Positions 1 to 8,431 of a DNA stretch of 64,000 nt are shown here, piece after piece (within the stretch, counting starts at the first letter, position 1; each line of letters opens with the position of its first letter). The stretch comes from Acinetobacter sichuanensis (GTDB lineage: Bacteria; Pseudomonadota; Gammaproteobacteria; Pseudomonadales; Moraxellaceae), in the NCBI RefSeq assembly GCF_003024515.2, contig NZ_PYIX02000010.1, forward strand, positions 1 to 64,000. Direction: 5' to 3'. The notes beneath the pieces were generated by a model. The model was not told the origin of the DNA, searched no databases, and was given only the letters and a program-made list of their open reading frames with translations. The position numbers and the translations under genes were made by a program.

Positions 1-70
1 CTAAAGGCGTACTTGCCCATATGAAGACCAATAAAATATAAGTCATCATAATATTGTTTTTCGATGGCAT
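1..70 (-). CDS. EamA/DMT-family transporter, N-terminal fragment
   Basis: Only the first 23 codons lie in the window; the rest runs off the left edge. Read on the minus strand it begins MPSKNN and continues into LLVFIWASTPL, the first membrane helix typical of EamA (drug/metabolite transporter) exporters, whose helix 1 often carries a WxSTPL-like motif. An AAGGAG sequence inside the end of the upstream yaiI-like gene lies 12 bases before the start, so the two genes are probably cotranscribed, with 9 bases between them. A second ATG pair a few codons in is an alternative start. Substrate unknown. Confidence 0.6.
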   Translation of the reverse strand, partial: MPSKNNIMMTYILLVFIWASTPL

Positions 71-79
71 CGAAATTAC

Positions 80-556
80 CTACTCCTTAATCATTGTTTT
101 ACGCTTTTGTTTTAAAATCGTCTGATCCAAACTACTAGAAAATTCACGTTTATCACGCTCAGAAATAGGCGGTGGACCTCCTGTCTGTACACCTGCGCCA
201 CGTAAGGTATCCATAAAGTCACGTAAATGTAGACGTGCTTTAACATTTTCGGATGTATATACTTCACCGCGTGGATGAATAGCCACACCACCTTTTTCAA
301 TGACTTGGGCTGCAAGAGGAATATCTTGTGTGACCACAATGTCATGTTCTTGCATACGATCAACGATTTCTTGGTCAGCTTGATCTGCCCCGCTGAGAGC
401 CTGAATAGAATTAATTCTGACTGAAGGTGTGATACCTACGGGCTGATTCGCAACAAAAGTGACTTCAAGTTGATAACGATCCGAAGCACGAATAATCACT
501 TCACGCAATATTTTAGGTAAGGCATCGGCATCTACCCAAAGTTTAAATGACAACAC
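80..556 (-). CDS. YaiI/YqxD-family (UPF0178, DUF188) protein
   Basis: This 158-residue protein matches the UPF0178/DUF188 family in length and motifs: WVDADALP near the N-terminus, VVTQDIPLA in the middle, then [13 protein letters not shown], and a C-terminal [10 protein letters not shown] stretch. The family has a PIN-like fold in which clustered aspartates would bind metal, but no biochemical role is firmly established. The usual DADACP motif reads DADALP here, so the conserved cysteine is replaced by leucine. The gene is followed 9 bases later by an EamA transporter start, suggesting an operon. Its start overlaps no other credible gene. Family assignment is secure; function is not. Confidence 0.88.
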   Translation of the reverse strand: MLSFKLWVDADALPKILREVIIRASDRYQLEVTFVANQPVGITPSVRINSIQALSGADQADQEIVDRMQEHDIVVTQDIPLAAQVIEKGGVAIHPRGEVYTSENVKARLHLRDFMDTLRGAGVQTGGPPPISERDKREFSSSLDQTILKQKRKTMIKE

Positions 557-760
557 AAAATATCTCTCTAAATGCTCTTAGCGCGATTGTAGCAAAACTT
601 CATTCAAGAAATATGATAACAAAATGCTTTTTTAGGATTTATTATAGGAATAAACAATTACATAATTCTCATATTATGCAATTTAATCCAATTATTCCTC
701 GTTATAAAAATTTTAATACTGATTCATTCCAAAGTTTTATTAACATTTCAATGTTACTTT

Positions 761-790
761 TTTGTGAATTTTCACAAATTATCCTAGAAT
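761..790 (+). promoter_or_regulatory. Promoter with overlapping palindromic operator, amino acid permease gene
   Basis: TTTGTGAA-TT-TTCACAAA (761-778) is a perfect 8-bp inverted repeat with a 2-bp spacer. It overlaps a plausible promoter: -35 TTGTGA (762-767), a 17-bp spacer and -10 TAGAAT (785-790), 28 bases before the permease start. A repressor bound to this palindrome would block the -35 and spacer. The geometry is seen directly; the binding protein is not known. Confidence 0.5.
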
Positions 791-818
791 ACATTTTTAA
801 AAACCTCGCTTTACAATC

Positions 819-2252
819 ATGATGAATTCTCCCACCCCCACATCTCAGCAACTTGATGCTGAAGGCAAACCTATTTCTTTAAAAAGAGCCATGTCTCGCC
901 GTCATTTGATTATGTTGTCATTAGGTGGTGCGATTGGTACAGGTTTATTCTTAAGTTCAGGGTCTGTGATTGCACAGGCTGGTCCTCTTGGGGCAGTTGT
1001 TTCATATATTATCGGAGGGCTCATCGCCTATATGGTGATGCTATGTTTGGGAGAATTAGCTGTTAATCAACCTGTAACAGGCTCCTTTGGTGCTTTTGCT
1101 GCCAATAATATCGGTCCTGGGACTGGTTATATGGTGTCATGGATGTATTGGTTAGGTTGGTCAGCAACGCTAGGTACAGAATTCACTGCCGCTGCGCTCC
1201 TCATGCAAGAATGGTTTCCAAGCATTTCAATTTGGATTTGGACTTTAATTTTTATTGCTGGAGTCTTATTTTCCAACTTATATTCAACACGTTTTTTTGC
1301 TGAATCTGAGTTTTGGCTGTCTTTTATTAAAGTTTCGACTGTCGCTATTTTTATTTTAGTCGGCTTAGCAGCAATTTTTGGCGTAATCTCTTTTGGTGGC
1401 TACGAATCAGCTCCATTATTTAGTAATTTAACATCACATGGCTGGTTACCTAATGGCTTATTTCCTATTTTCGCCACGATGTTAATCGTTAATTTTGCTT
1501 TTAATGGTACAGAGATGATCGGGATCGCGGCTGGTGAAACTGAAAATCCCGAGAAAAATGTGCCCAAAGCCATTCATGCTGCTGTATGGCGTTTAATGAT
1601 TTTCTTTGTGGGTACGATTATTGTCATCAGTTCACTTTTACCTTATCAAGATGCAGGTTTAAATGCTGGGCATGGTCATGGCTTAAGTAGTAGCCCTTTT
1701 GTAACGGTGTTTAATCAAATCGGTATTCCTTATGCTGAAGATATTATGCGCTTTGTCATTATTACTGCATTATTATCAACAGCAAACTCTGGTTTATATG
1801 CTGCGTCTCGTATGATGTGGGCATTGTCAATTCAAAAACAACTTCCTAAAATATTTTCAAAACTGACTAAATCAGGTACCCCTGTTATTGCAATTTTAGT
1901 CACCATGATTGGTGGTTTACCGGGCTTACTCTCTGAGCAATTTGGTGCAGATTTTATTTTCAAAAATTTGCTTGGTGTTGCGGCTTTTACCATGGTCATC
2001 GTCTGGATGAGCATCTGCTGGAGCCAATTTAATTTTCGTAGAACATGGTTAAAGCAAGGTCATTCTCTGGCTGAATTAAAATTTAGAACACCATGGTATC
2101 CACTTGTACCCATTTTAGGCTTCATCACCTGTACCATTACAGGTTTAAGTATGGCGGCTGACCCCGAAATGCTCTCAGGTTTTATTGGTTGTTTATTATT
2201 TATGGCAGCCTGTTATGCCAGTTATTATTGGCTTTATCATCAGAAAAATTAA
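819..2252 (+). CDS. Amino acid permease (APC superfamily, AAT type)
   Basis: A 477-residue integral membrane protein with about 12 hydrophobic segments. The start of helix 1 reads LGGAIGTGLFLSSG, the substrate-binding unwound helix of amino acid-polyamine-organocation carriers. ETENPEKNVPKAI after helix 6 is the diagnostic AAT-subfamily loop also found in LysP, GabP, AroP and ProY. It should import an amino acid with protons across the inner membrane; the substrate cannot be read from sequence. Two ATG codons are in tandem at the start. It stands alone with a promoter/operator upstream and its own terminator downstream. The subfamily is clear; lysine, GABA or S-methylmethionine are only guesses. 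Confidence 0.88.
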   Translation: MMNSPTPTSQQLDAEGKPISLKRAMSRRHLIMLSLGGAIGTGLFLSSGSVIAQAGPLGAVVSYIIGGLIAYMVMLCLGELAVNQPVTGSFGAFAANNIGPGTGYMVSWMYWLGWSATLGTEFTAAALLMQEWFPSISIWIWTLIFIAGVLFSNLYSTRFFAESEFWLSFIKVSTVAIFILVGLAAIFGVISFGGYESAPLFSNLTSHGWLPNGLFPIFATMLIVNFAFNGTEMIGIAAGETENPEKNVPKAIHAAVWRLMIFFVGTIIVISSLLPYQDAGLNAGHGHGLSSSPFVTVFNQIGIPYAEDIMRFVIITALLSTANSGLYAASRMMWALSIQKQLPKIFSKLTKSGTPVIAILVTMIGGLPGLLSEQFGADFIFKNLLGVAAFTMVIVWMSICWSQFNFRRTWLKQGHSLAELKFRTPWYPLVPILGFITCTITGLSMAADPEMLSGFIGCLLFMAACYASYYWLYHQKN

Positions 2253-2262
2253 AAGGACACTT

Positions 2263-2292
2263 GGGCGAGTATATAAAATATTCGCCCTTTTT
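2263..2292 (+). terminator. Rho-independent terminator of the permease gene
   Basis: GGGCGAGTAT pairs with ATATTCGCCC around a 5-base loop, with one G-T wobble, followed by a T-rich run. It lies 11 bases after the permease stop codon. Confidence 0.8.
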
Positions 2293-2406
2293 ATTTGAAA
2301 GTTCATGTTTTGTATAAAAAATAACTATTTTCATTTCGACTTTAAATTATTTTCAACTTATTGCTGATTTAATCAACACTTAAACCTATTTCCCCTCAAA
2401 ATCGCT

Positions 2407-2435
2407 TTGACAAATCTATTGAATATTCATATTAT
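2407..2435 (+). promoter_or_regulatory. Sigma-70 promoter of tRNA-Glu
   Basis: A consensus -35 TTGACA (2407-2412), an exact 17-bp spacer and -10 TATTAT (2430-2435) sit just before the tRNA. The GC-rich discriminator after the -10 (AGCGGC) is what stringently controlled stable-RNA promoters usually show. Confidence 0.8.
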
Positions 2436-2451
2436 AGCGGCACCTCACAAC

Positions 2452-2527
2452 GACCCTATCGTCTAGAGGCCTAGGACATCGCCCTTTCACGGCGGTAACC
2501 GGGGTTCGAATCCCCGTAGGGTCGCCA
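2452..2527 (+). tRNA. tRNA-Glu (anticodon TTC)
   Basis: A complete 76-base cloverleaf with encoded CCA. The acceptor stem is GACCCTA (2452-2458) paired with TAGGGTC (2517-2523), followed by discriminator G and CCA (2525-2527). The anticodon loop CTTTCAC carries TTC at 2486-2488. The anticodon stem contains one T-G wobble. The T arm GGGGTTCGAATCCCC is perfect. It closely resembles bacterial tRNA-Glu and stands alone, without rRNA or further tRNAs nearby. Confidence 0.97.
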
Positions 2528-2712
2528 TATTTTTCTATATTATATTATTCAATTTTATTTTCACACTTTAACTTAAGATGAGTTATGGTGGTTTTTTCAT
2601 GTCAAAAACTAAATAAATAACTGCTTTAAATGGTAAATTTACATTTTAAACCTTGAAAAATGGTAATCACCCTCGATTTAATAGAATAAGATAAGCTTTT
2701 CACATAATCGAT

Positions 2713-3645
2713 ATGAACAATCAAAACAGACCTGAAATCATAACTATTGATGACCAAAATTTTGGTAGTCATGTAGAACATTGGAGTTTATTAACAGAGC
2801 ACCCAACTTCTGAAGTCCCTAAATGGTTAGGTCTTGCTTTGGATGCCCCAATAATGCCAATGGGTCTGTGTCTCAAAGAATGTGATATGGATGAAACAAC
2901 TTGGCTTATTCAAGGTCCAAGCGATGCGAAAATTCAAATTTCTCAGATTATTGCTGTTGAAAATAATAAGCCCAAAGCCGTGAAAACAGCTTTCCCAAGT
3001 TTTGACAGCCCTTATTCTGTTCAAGCTAAGATTGATCGTATTATTCGCTGTAAAACCAACACTCAGGCTGTTTTACGTCTGCAATTAGGACAAAGCACCA
3101 TTTATGCCTTTGATAGCCTATATAGCGTTAATCATGCTCAATACCAACGTGATCAAAGCTATCAAGTGCAACTCAATGCATGGGCATATGAGCTTGAAAA
3201 AGTTTCTGATCATGAACAAATCATTGTGGATGATCCAGCTTCAATTAAACACCATCGTGCTTTAAATGAAATATTGTCAAAAAATAACGGCATTGCGCCT
3301 GAAAATTTACAAGAACAGATCGATGCTTGGGAACCTAAATCTGAAGATGATAAAGCCCCTGTTACTGTAGATTTCTCCAAAATGGTGGCTTATTTATATG
3401 GAGAAACTTTAGGTCAAGAAGACGAGGCATGGTTTCAGGGTAAAGTCGTTGGTAAAACCAATATGCAATTTATGCAACAAAACTATACCCTCTACGATGT
3501 CACTTTAATTTTAGAAGAAAATCAACCCGCAATTTTAGTTCGTATTGCAAGTAAAGAAAGTGCTTATAAAGATTTTGAAATTGGACAATATATTCGTGGC
3601 AATATTTGGATTCAAGCCAATATTCATGCTTTAAGCCCAGCATAA
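2713..3645 (+). CDS. Conserved hypothetical protein, 310 residues
   Basis: I do not recognise a characterised family. The protein is soluble in composition, with no signal peptide or membrane helix. The N-terminal half has a hydrophobic stretch LGLALDAPIMPMGLCL near residues 40-55. The middle is acidic and hydrophilic (about residues 165-225), and the C-terminal third is rich in beta-like segments (MQFMQQNYTLYDVTLILEE, then ILVRIASKESAYKDFEIG). That pattern fits two compact domains joined by a flexible linker. Codon use resembles its neighbours. It has its own terminator and no operon partner. Probably a lineage-restricted cytoplasmic protein. Confidence 0.8.
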   Translation: MNNQNRPEIITIDDQNFGSHVEHWSLLTEHPTSEVPKWLGLALDAPIMPMGLCLKECDMDETTWLIQGPSDAKIQISQIIAVENNKPKAVKTAFPSFDSPYSVQAKIDRIIRCKTNTQAVLRLQLGQSTIYAFDSLYSVNHAQYQRDQSYQVQLNAWAYELEKVSDHEQIIVDDPASIKHHRALNEILSKNNGIAPENLQEQIDAWEPKSEDDKAPVTVDFSKMVAYLYGETLGQEDEAWFQGKVVGKTNMQFMQQNYTLYDVTLILEENQPAILVRIASKESAYKDFEIGQYIRGNIWIQANIHALSPA

Positions 3646-3678
3646 TATTTAAAATTATCTAAATTTTATATATGTACC

Positions 3679-3711
3679 AAGCTGAATATTACAAAATATT
3701 CAGCTTATTTT
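3679..3711 (+). terminator. Rho-independent terminator after the 310-residue unknown
   Basis: AAGCTGAATATT (3679-3690) and AATATTCAGCTT (3695-3706) form a perfect 12-bp stem with a 4-base loop, followed by ATTTTATTT. Confidence 0.8.
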
Positions 3712-4132
3712 ATTTCAGACTGGGGCAGATTTTCACTTTTGCAATTATAAATATTATTGTTTATTTTATGTAAATGCTTTTAACTAAAAAAATATTATGA
3801 CCACAAGCTAAAGTTTATATATTTCTCACCCTATGACCAATAATATATCTAATCCTATAAATTGATATAATTCAAAATTATAAAATTAATTTAATCTCTT
3901 TATTCAATGATCTTTTGATATTTTTCAATCAAATTTAACTGGATATCTATGCAGTTTTAACCCTAAAAAATAACAAAATGCAAAATAAATAAGCTCTCTT
4001 ATTTTTATTTAAAAGCTGATTTTAGCTCGATTATGACATTCATATGAACAAGCGCTTTATTTGCTGATTTTTTTATGTTACAAATATCCCCGACCACCAG
4101 ATTCAACAATAATTTAAAATCTAGGCTCAGCG
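3712..4132. other. AT-rich intergenic region
   Basis: About 420 bases of very AT-rich sequence with no convincing gene, repeat or RNA structure. Its right end should hold the promoter of the small membrane-protein reading frame at 4133. Confidence 0.5.
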
Positions 4133-4276
4133 ATGAAAATTATACCTGAACAATCAACCAACTTAATCAATTCACAGCAATTCCATATTCGTTTAGATAA
4201 AGGCGCATGTTGTTTTTTTATTCTAGGTATGTTTCTTGCTGCAATGATGATTCATTTTCTAGGCATTTTTCCATAA
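4133..4276 (+). CDS. Small membrane protein, 47 residues (candidate)
   Basis: The reading frame encodes a polar N-terminus (MKIIPEQSTNLINSQQ) and a positively charged turn (RLDKG). A strongly hydrophobic C-terminal helix of about 22 residues follows, including FFILGMFLAAMMIHFLG. An AGG seven bases before the ATG could be a weak ribosome binding site. A strong bidirectional terminator begins 24 bases after the stop, as expected for a real transcript. The topology suggests a single-span inner-membrane peptide. No family recognised; real expression is inferred, not shown. Confidence 0.45.
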   Translation: MKIIPEQSTNLINSQQFHIRLDKGACCFFILGMFLAAMMIHFLGIFP

Positions 4277-4300
4277 TTTGATCTTATTATCAAAAGCAAT

Positions 4301-4332
4301 AAAAAAACCCCTCATCAATGAGGGGTTTTTAT
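4301..4332. terminator. Bidirectional terminator between small ORF and serC
   Basis: CCCCTCAT (4308-4315) and ATGAGGGG (4318-4325) form an 8-bp stem flanked by seven A residues on the left and five T residues on the right. It can therefore end transcripts from both strands. Confidence 0.9.
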
Positions 4333-4354
4333 TTTATTTATTAGTTTGAATCAA

Positions 4355-5434
4355 TTAACCATTACGTTTAGCAAAGTCATCCATAAAGTTAACTAATGCT
4401 TGTACGCCTGCTAATGGAACAGCATTGTAAATACTTGCACGCATACCGCCTACTGAACGGTGACCTGCAAGATTTAATAAATGATTTTCTTCAGCTTCTT
4501 TCAAAAATAATTTATCCAAATCCGCATTTGCCAAAGTAAATGGCACATTCATGATTGAACGGTTTGCAGTTGCAATCGGATTCGCATAAAAATCGCTTGA
4601 GTCGATATAACCATAAAGGAGTTTAGCTTTTTCAAGATTGGCTTTATGCATTGCGTCCACGCCACCTTGTTCAAGTAACCATTCAAAAACCAAACCAGAC
4701 AAATACCATGCATAAGTTGCAGGTGTATTGACCATAGAATCATTTTTCGCTTGCGCGCCATATTTTAATAGGCTTGGGATTTCAGGTTTTGCTTGATCTA
4801 ACAAGTCATCACGAACAATGACCAATGTTAAACCTGCTGGACCGATATTTTTTTGCGCACCTGCATAAATCAAACCAAATTTAGAAACATCTAAAGGTGC
4901 AGATAAAATGCTTGATGAAAAATCTGAAACTAAAGGTTTATCTGTTTCAGGAATATTGGCAAATTGAATTCCGCCAATAGTTTCGTTATCTGCATAATGC
5001 ACATAAGCTGCATCATCAGATAAATTCCATTGGCTTTGATCTGTAATTGCTAATTTCCCATCGATCTTGGTGCCCGCTTCAATGATATTGATCTCGCCAT
5101 AGCGCTGAGCTTCTTTAGTCGCTTTTTCTGACCAAATACCTGTATGAATATAATCAGCTTTAGGATTTTTACCTAAAAGATTTAAAGGAATCGCAGAGAA
5201 CTGAAGTGATGCACCACCTTGTAAGAACAATACTTTGTAGTTCTCAGGAATGTTCATCAATTTACGAAGATCAGCTTCAGCTTTTTCAGCAACAGCAACA
5301 TAATCTTTGCTACGGTGGCTCATTTCCATGATGGATAAGCCTTTACCCTGCCAATCTAACATCTCTTGTTGAGCTTTTTCTAAAACGGCAGTAGGTAATG
5401 CAGCAGGACCAGCACAGAAATTGTACGCGCGCAT
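4355..5434 (-). CDS. serC: Phosphoserine aminotransferase
   Basis: A 359-residue class V aminotransferase that transfers an amino group from glutamate to 3-phosphohydroxypyruvate in serine synthesis, and also acts in pyridoxal phosphate synthesis. It begins with the diagnostic [14 protein letters not shown]. It contains [12 protein letters not shown], a GGASLQF phosphate-binding segment, the pyridoxal-phosphate lysine in [12 protein letters not shown], and a C-terminal [15 protein letters not shown] motif. An in-frame extension of 14 codons exists upstream. I chose the internal ATG because SerC proteins start there and a GGGAAAA sequence precedes it. The usual family length is 360-362 residues. 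Single gene, not linked here to serA or pdxB. Confidence 0.97.
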   Translation of the reverse strand: MRAYNFCAGPAALPTAVLEKAQQEMLDWQGKGLSIMEMSHRSKDYVAVAEKAEADLRKLMNIPENYKVLFLQGGASLQFSAIPLNLLGKNPKADYIHTGIWSEKATKEAQRYGEINIIEAGTKIDGKLAITDQSQWNLSDDAAYVHYADNETIGGIQFANIPETDKPLVSDFSSSILSAPLDVSKFGLIYAGAQKNIGPAGLTLVIVRDDLLDQAKPEIPSLLKYGAQAKNDSMVNTPATYAWYLSGLVFEWLLEQGGVDAMHKANLEKAKLLYGYIDSSDFYANPIATANRSIMNVPFTLANADLDKLFLKEAEENHLLNLAGHRSVGGMRASIYNAVPLAGVQALVNFMDDFAKRNG

Positions 5435-5808
5435 GATTTTTCCCTTATTGAAGTGAAACGAATGAAATAGGCGCATTTAACCATAAATCTGTAGGTCTTG
5501 CAGCAGCTTTGTCAGTCAATCTTTCAATGTAATTGCAAATTTAAAGTCAAGTTTTCAATAAGAAAGTTTTATTGTTTATATACAAAAGTAAAATCAAACC
5601 ATAAATAGTTTTTTTGGATAAATTTTTTACCTGCCTATTATAAGGTAAAAAATATCACAATATTGTGCCATTTTAAGTTCCTATTCTCATATTTTTAAAA
5701 AATATTTCACTACAAAATGCACACATTTTTCAGTTCGCTTTTAGATTATTTATTCTAGTAAATACAGGTTAGAATGCTTAAATATAATAAATATCGACGG
5801 TTTTTCTG
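5435..5808. other. Divergent intergenic region serC / tolC-like gene
   Basis: About 370 bases of AT-rich sequence that must hold the promoters of two divergent units. No perfect palindrome, small gene or repeat stands out. Confidence 0.4.
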
Positions 5809-7302
5809 ATGCAAGCCAAAGTATTAAATGATCGAAAAGCATTCTTTTTATCTTTACAAAAAATGATGATATTGGGTGTATTTTCTTACCTTTCTCATGC
5901 TAGTTTTGCCCAAGACCTCAGTTATTTACAAGCTGAACAATATTTTCTGGAAAACTCATATAGCGCTCAAGCAACTGATGCCTTAAACCAAGCCTCAAAA
6001 TTGCAGGCAGATGCCGTTAAATATATTGGCTTACCTCGTATTGATTTCAATATTCGTGCTTATAAATTTCATACAGAAACTGATCTTCCACTGAATAATA
6101 TCAAAAACAATTTAGAGCAAACACTCACTCAAGGGATGAATGAAAGAGTTGATCAATGGCAATCTCAACAAAATATTCCAACCGATCTGACTGACCCACT
6201 TAAAGATGGGTTAGGTCAGGGCATTCACAGTGGGATCGGTTTAATTCCCGACAGCGCCAACGTTGTATTAGAGGATGACGTTATTCGCCCTACAGTTTCT
6301 GTGATGATGCCTATTTATACAGGTGGGCTATTGTCCGCAACTAAACAGCTTACTCATCTTAAAGCTGAACGTAATGACTTAGAAAGTAAACAACAACAAG
6401 ATGCTCAACGCTTTGAAATTATTCAAGCTTATTTTAATGTACAGTTACAACAACAACTTTTAGCAGCAAGTCTTTTTAATGTCACTGCCATGCAAAAACA
6501 TTATCAAAATGCCTTAAAACTTGAGAAACAAGGCTTTATTAGCAAAGGACAGCGTATGCAGTTTGAAGTGGTAAATAACAATGCACAACGTAGTTATCAA
6601 AATGCTGTAGCCAACTTACAATCTAGTCAATTTCAATTCAACAATCTATTGAATAAACAAACCATTGATCAGCTCACCACACCATTATTCGTCAATCGCC
6701 AGCAAAGCCAATCACTGAATCAATTGCTCGCTTCCTATCCCACAACTTCAAATTTAGTCCGAAAAATGCAAATGGATACGCAACTCGCTGACCAAAATGT
6801 GCAATTACAAAGTGCCAGTAAAAAGCCAAATATCTTTGCTTTTGGTGAATATAGCCTCGATCAAAATCAAAATTGGATTGTTGGTGTTGCAGCTCGCTAC
6901 AATTTATTTTCAGGCATAGATAAAAATAAAAATATTCAAGCAGCCGAATTACAACGCCAAGCGACTGAATTAATGACAGCACGTACCCAGCAAGAAATCG
7001 AAAATATCATTTATAAGTCTTATAGCGAGTTAACCACAGCGCAACAGTCAAATCAGCTTTTACAACAAAATGAACTAGCTGCTCAGGAAAATTTAAGAAT
7101 CCAAACACTATCTTTTAAAGAAGATATGGGAACTGCCACTCAAGTGATTGATGCACAAAATCAACTCAGCGCCTTAAAAACTGAAAAAGCGCTCAATGCT
7201 TATAAATATGTGATGGCTCTTGCCACGCTTCTACAAAGTCATGGCTCAATTGATCAATTCAAAAATTATATAAATCAGTCAAATACTGACTTTATTCGTT
7301 AA
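5809..7302 (+). CDS. TolC-family outer membrane efflux protein
   Basis: A 497-residue protein with an N-terminal signal sequence ending in SHASFA (cleavage probably before QD, near residue 34). It has the long heptad-rich helical segments of TolC-type outer membrane channels: YLQAEQYFLENSY, then about residues 190-290 rich in Q, N and L, then a C-terminal helix pair ending LATLLQSHGS. MPIYTGG around residue 168 is the conserved beta-strand region. It is first in a four-gene cluster with a membrane fusion protein and two ABC-2 permeases. It probably provides the outer membrane conduit of that exporter. Substrate unknown. Start choice is moderate, because the signal peptide has a long polar n-region. 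Confidence 0.88.
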   Translation: MQAKVLNDRKAFFLSLQKMMILGVFSYLSHASFAQDLSYLQAEQYFLENSYSAQATDALNQASKLQADAVKYIGLPRIDFNIRAYKFHTETDLPLNNIKNNLEQTLTQGMNERVDQWQSQQNIPTDLTDPLKDGLGQGIHSGIGLIPDSANVVLEDDVIRPTVSVMMPIYTGGLLSATKQLTHLKAERNDLESKQQQDAQRFEIIQAYFNVQLQQQLLAASLFNVTAMQKHYQNALKLEKQGFISKGQRMQFEVVNNNAQRSYQNAVANLQSSQFQFNNLLNKQTIDQLTTPLFVNRQQSQSLNQLLASYPTTSNLVRKMQMDTQLADQNVQLQSASKKPNIFAFGEYSLDQNQNWIVGVAARYNLFSGIDKNKNIQAAELQRQATELMTARTQQEIENIIYKSYSELTTAQQSNQLLQQNELAAQENLRIQTLSFKEDMGTATQVIDAQNQLSALKTEKALNAYKYVMALATLLQSHGSIDQFKNYINQSNTDFIR

Positions 7303-7315
7303 GATGGAGTATAAA

Positions 7316-8431
7316 ATGACACAAGACAATGATCATCAATCGACATCTAAACCCGATCAAAATTTGGCTGATTTAGATACAACAACCGATACACAAGTTG
7401 AGCAACATACTCCTAGCCATCCCACAGCACCACAAACAATAGCAAAGAAAAAAGTCATTATTACGATAATGCTTATACTTTTGATTGCATTACTGGGCTT
7501 AATTGCTTTTGGTTTATGGAAAAGCTATCAACCCAAAACTGTTGACATACAAGGTCGTGTAGAAGCTGAAACGATTCATATCAGTACGAAAGTACCTAGT
7601 CGTATAGAAGAAATTTTAGTGCATGACGGACAAAAAATTCAAAACGGTGAATTAATGATTCGCCTTAGCAGCCCTGAAATTGCAGCCAAAAAGCAACAAG
7701 CATTAGCCACTTTACAATCGGCTCTTGCCTTACAATCAACAACTGAACGTGGTTCACAACAAGAAAATATTGCGACTTTATATGCAAATTGGCAAAGTTT
7801 AAAAGCACAGGAAAATTTAGCACAAATTACATTTAAACGTGGTGATGTTTTATATCAACAAGGCGTTATTTCTAGACAACGTCGTGATCAAATGCAAGCT
7901 GCTGCACTTTCAGCCACGCAGATGACTGAAGCGGCTTATCAACAATATGCTCGCGCCCAACGTGGTAGCACTCCTCAACAAAAATCTAGCGCAGATGCAC
8001 AGGTTGAAATTGCTAAAGCTGCTGTTGCAGAAGCAAATGCGTTAGAAGCTGAAACAAAGCTATATGCTCCAATCAATGGCACAGTTTCAAAAGTTTATGG
8101 TAAAGCGACTGAGTTGGTTGCAATGGGTGTTCCTGTAGTCAGTATTTTACAAGATGAAGATAAATGGGTGAGCTTGAATGTCCGAGAAGATCAATATGCT
8201 CAGATCTATCAAAGCAAAAGTTTAGAAGGCTTTATTCCTGCACTCAATCAAACTTTCATGTTTAACATCAGAAATATTGAAGCAGAAGGTGAATTTGCAA
8301 CCATTAAGACTACTCGTCAAACTGGCGGTTATGATATTCGTAGTTTTAAAGTCACACTCCACCCTGTTCAACCCATCACTGATCTTAAAGTAGGTATGAG
8401 TGTAATTTTCAAACTCAAAGAGAGCCAATGA
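7316..8431 (+). CDS. HlyD-family periplasmic adaptor (membrane fusion) protein
   Basis: A 371-residue adaptor protein. A polar N-terminal tail is followed by one membrane helix (residues about 47-67). Next comes a lipoyl/barrel-sandwich half motif (ETIHISTKVPSRIEEILVHDGQKI), an alpha-helical hairpin, and the second lipoyl half (LYAPINGTVSKVYGKATELV). I preferred this ATG over the one 12 bases upstream because GGAG lies 6 bases before it; the upstream ATG overlaps that site. It should bridge the inner-membrane permeases and the TolC-like channel. The gene ends with ATGA overlap into the first permease, so translation is coupled. Confidence 0.9.
   Translation: MTQDNDHQSTSKPDQNLADLDTTTDTQVEQHTPSHPTAPQTIAKKKVIITIMLILLIALLGLIAFGLWKSYQPKTVDIQGRVEAETIHISTKVPSRIEEILVHDGQKIQNGELMIRLSSPEIAAKKQQALATLQSALALQSTTERGSQQENIATLYANWQSLKAQENLAQITFKRGDVLYQQGVISRQRRDQMQAAALSATQMTEAAYQQYARAQRGSTPQQKSSADAQVEIAKAAVAEANALEAETKLYAPINGTVSKVYGKATELVAMGVPVVSILQDEDKWVSLNVREDQYAQIYQSKSLEGFIPALNQTFMFNIRNIEAEGEFATIKTTRQTGGYDIRSFKVTLHPVQPITDLKVGMSVIFKLKESQ

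Noticed and set aside
547..822. 91-codon plus-strand frame between the yaiI-like gene and the permease
   Set aside because: It overlaps the start of the opposite gene and the permease promoter/operator. It has no ribosome binding site and its composition is that of AT-rich noncoding DNA.
2452..2527. tRNA-Glu considered as an integration site of a genomic island
   Set aside because: No integrase gene or direct repeat of the tRNA 3' end was seen within the next kilobases.
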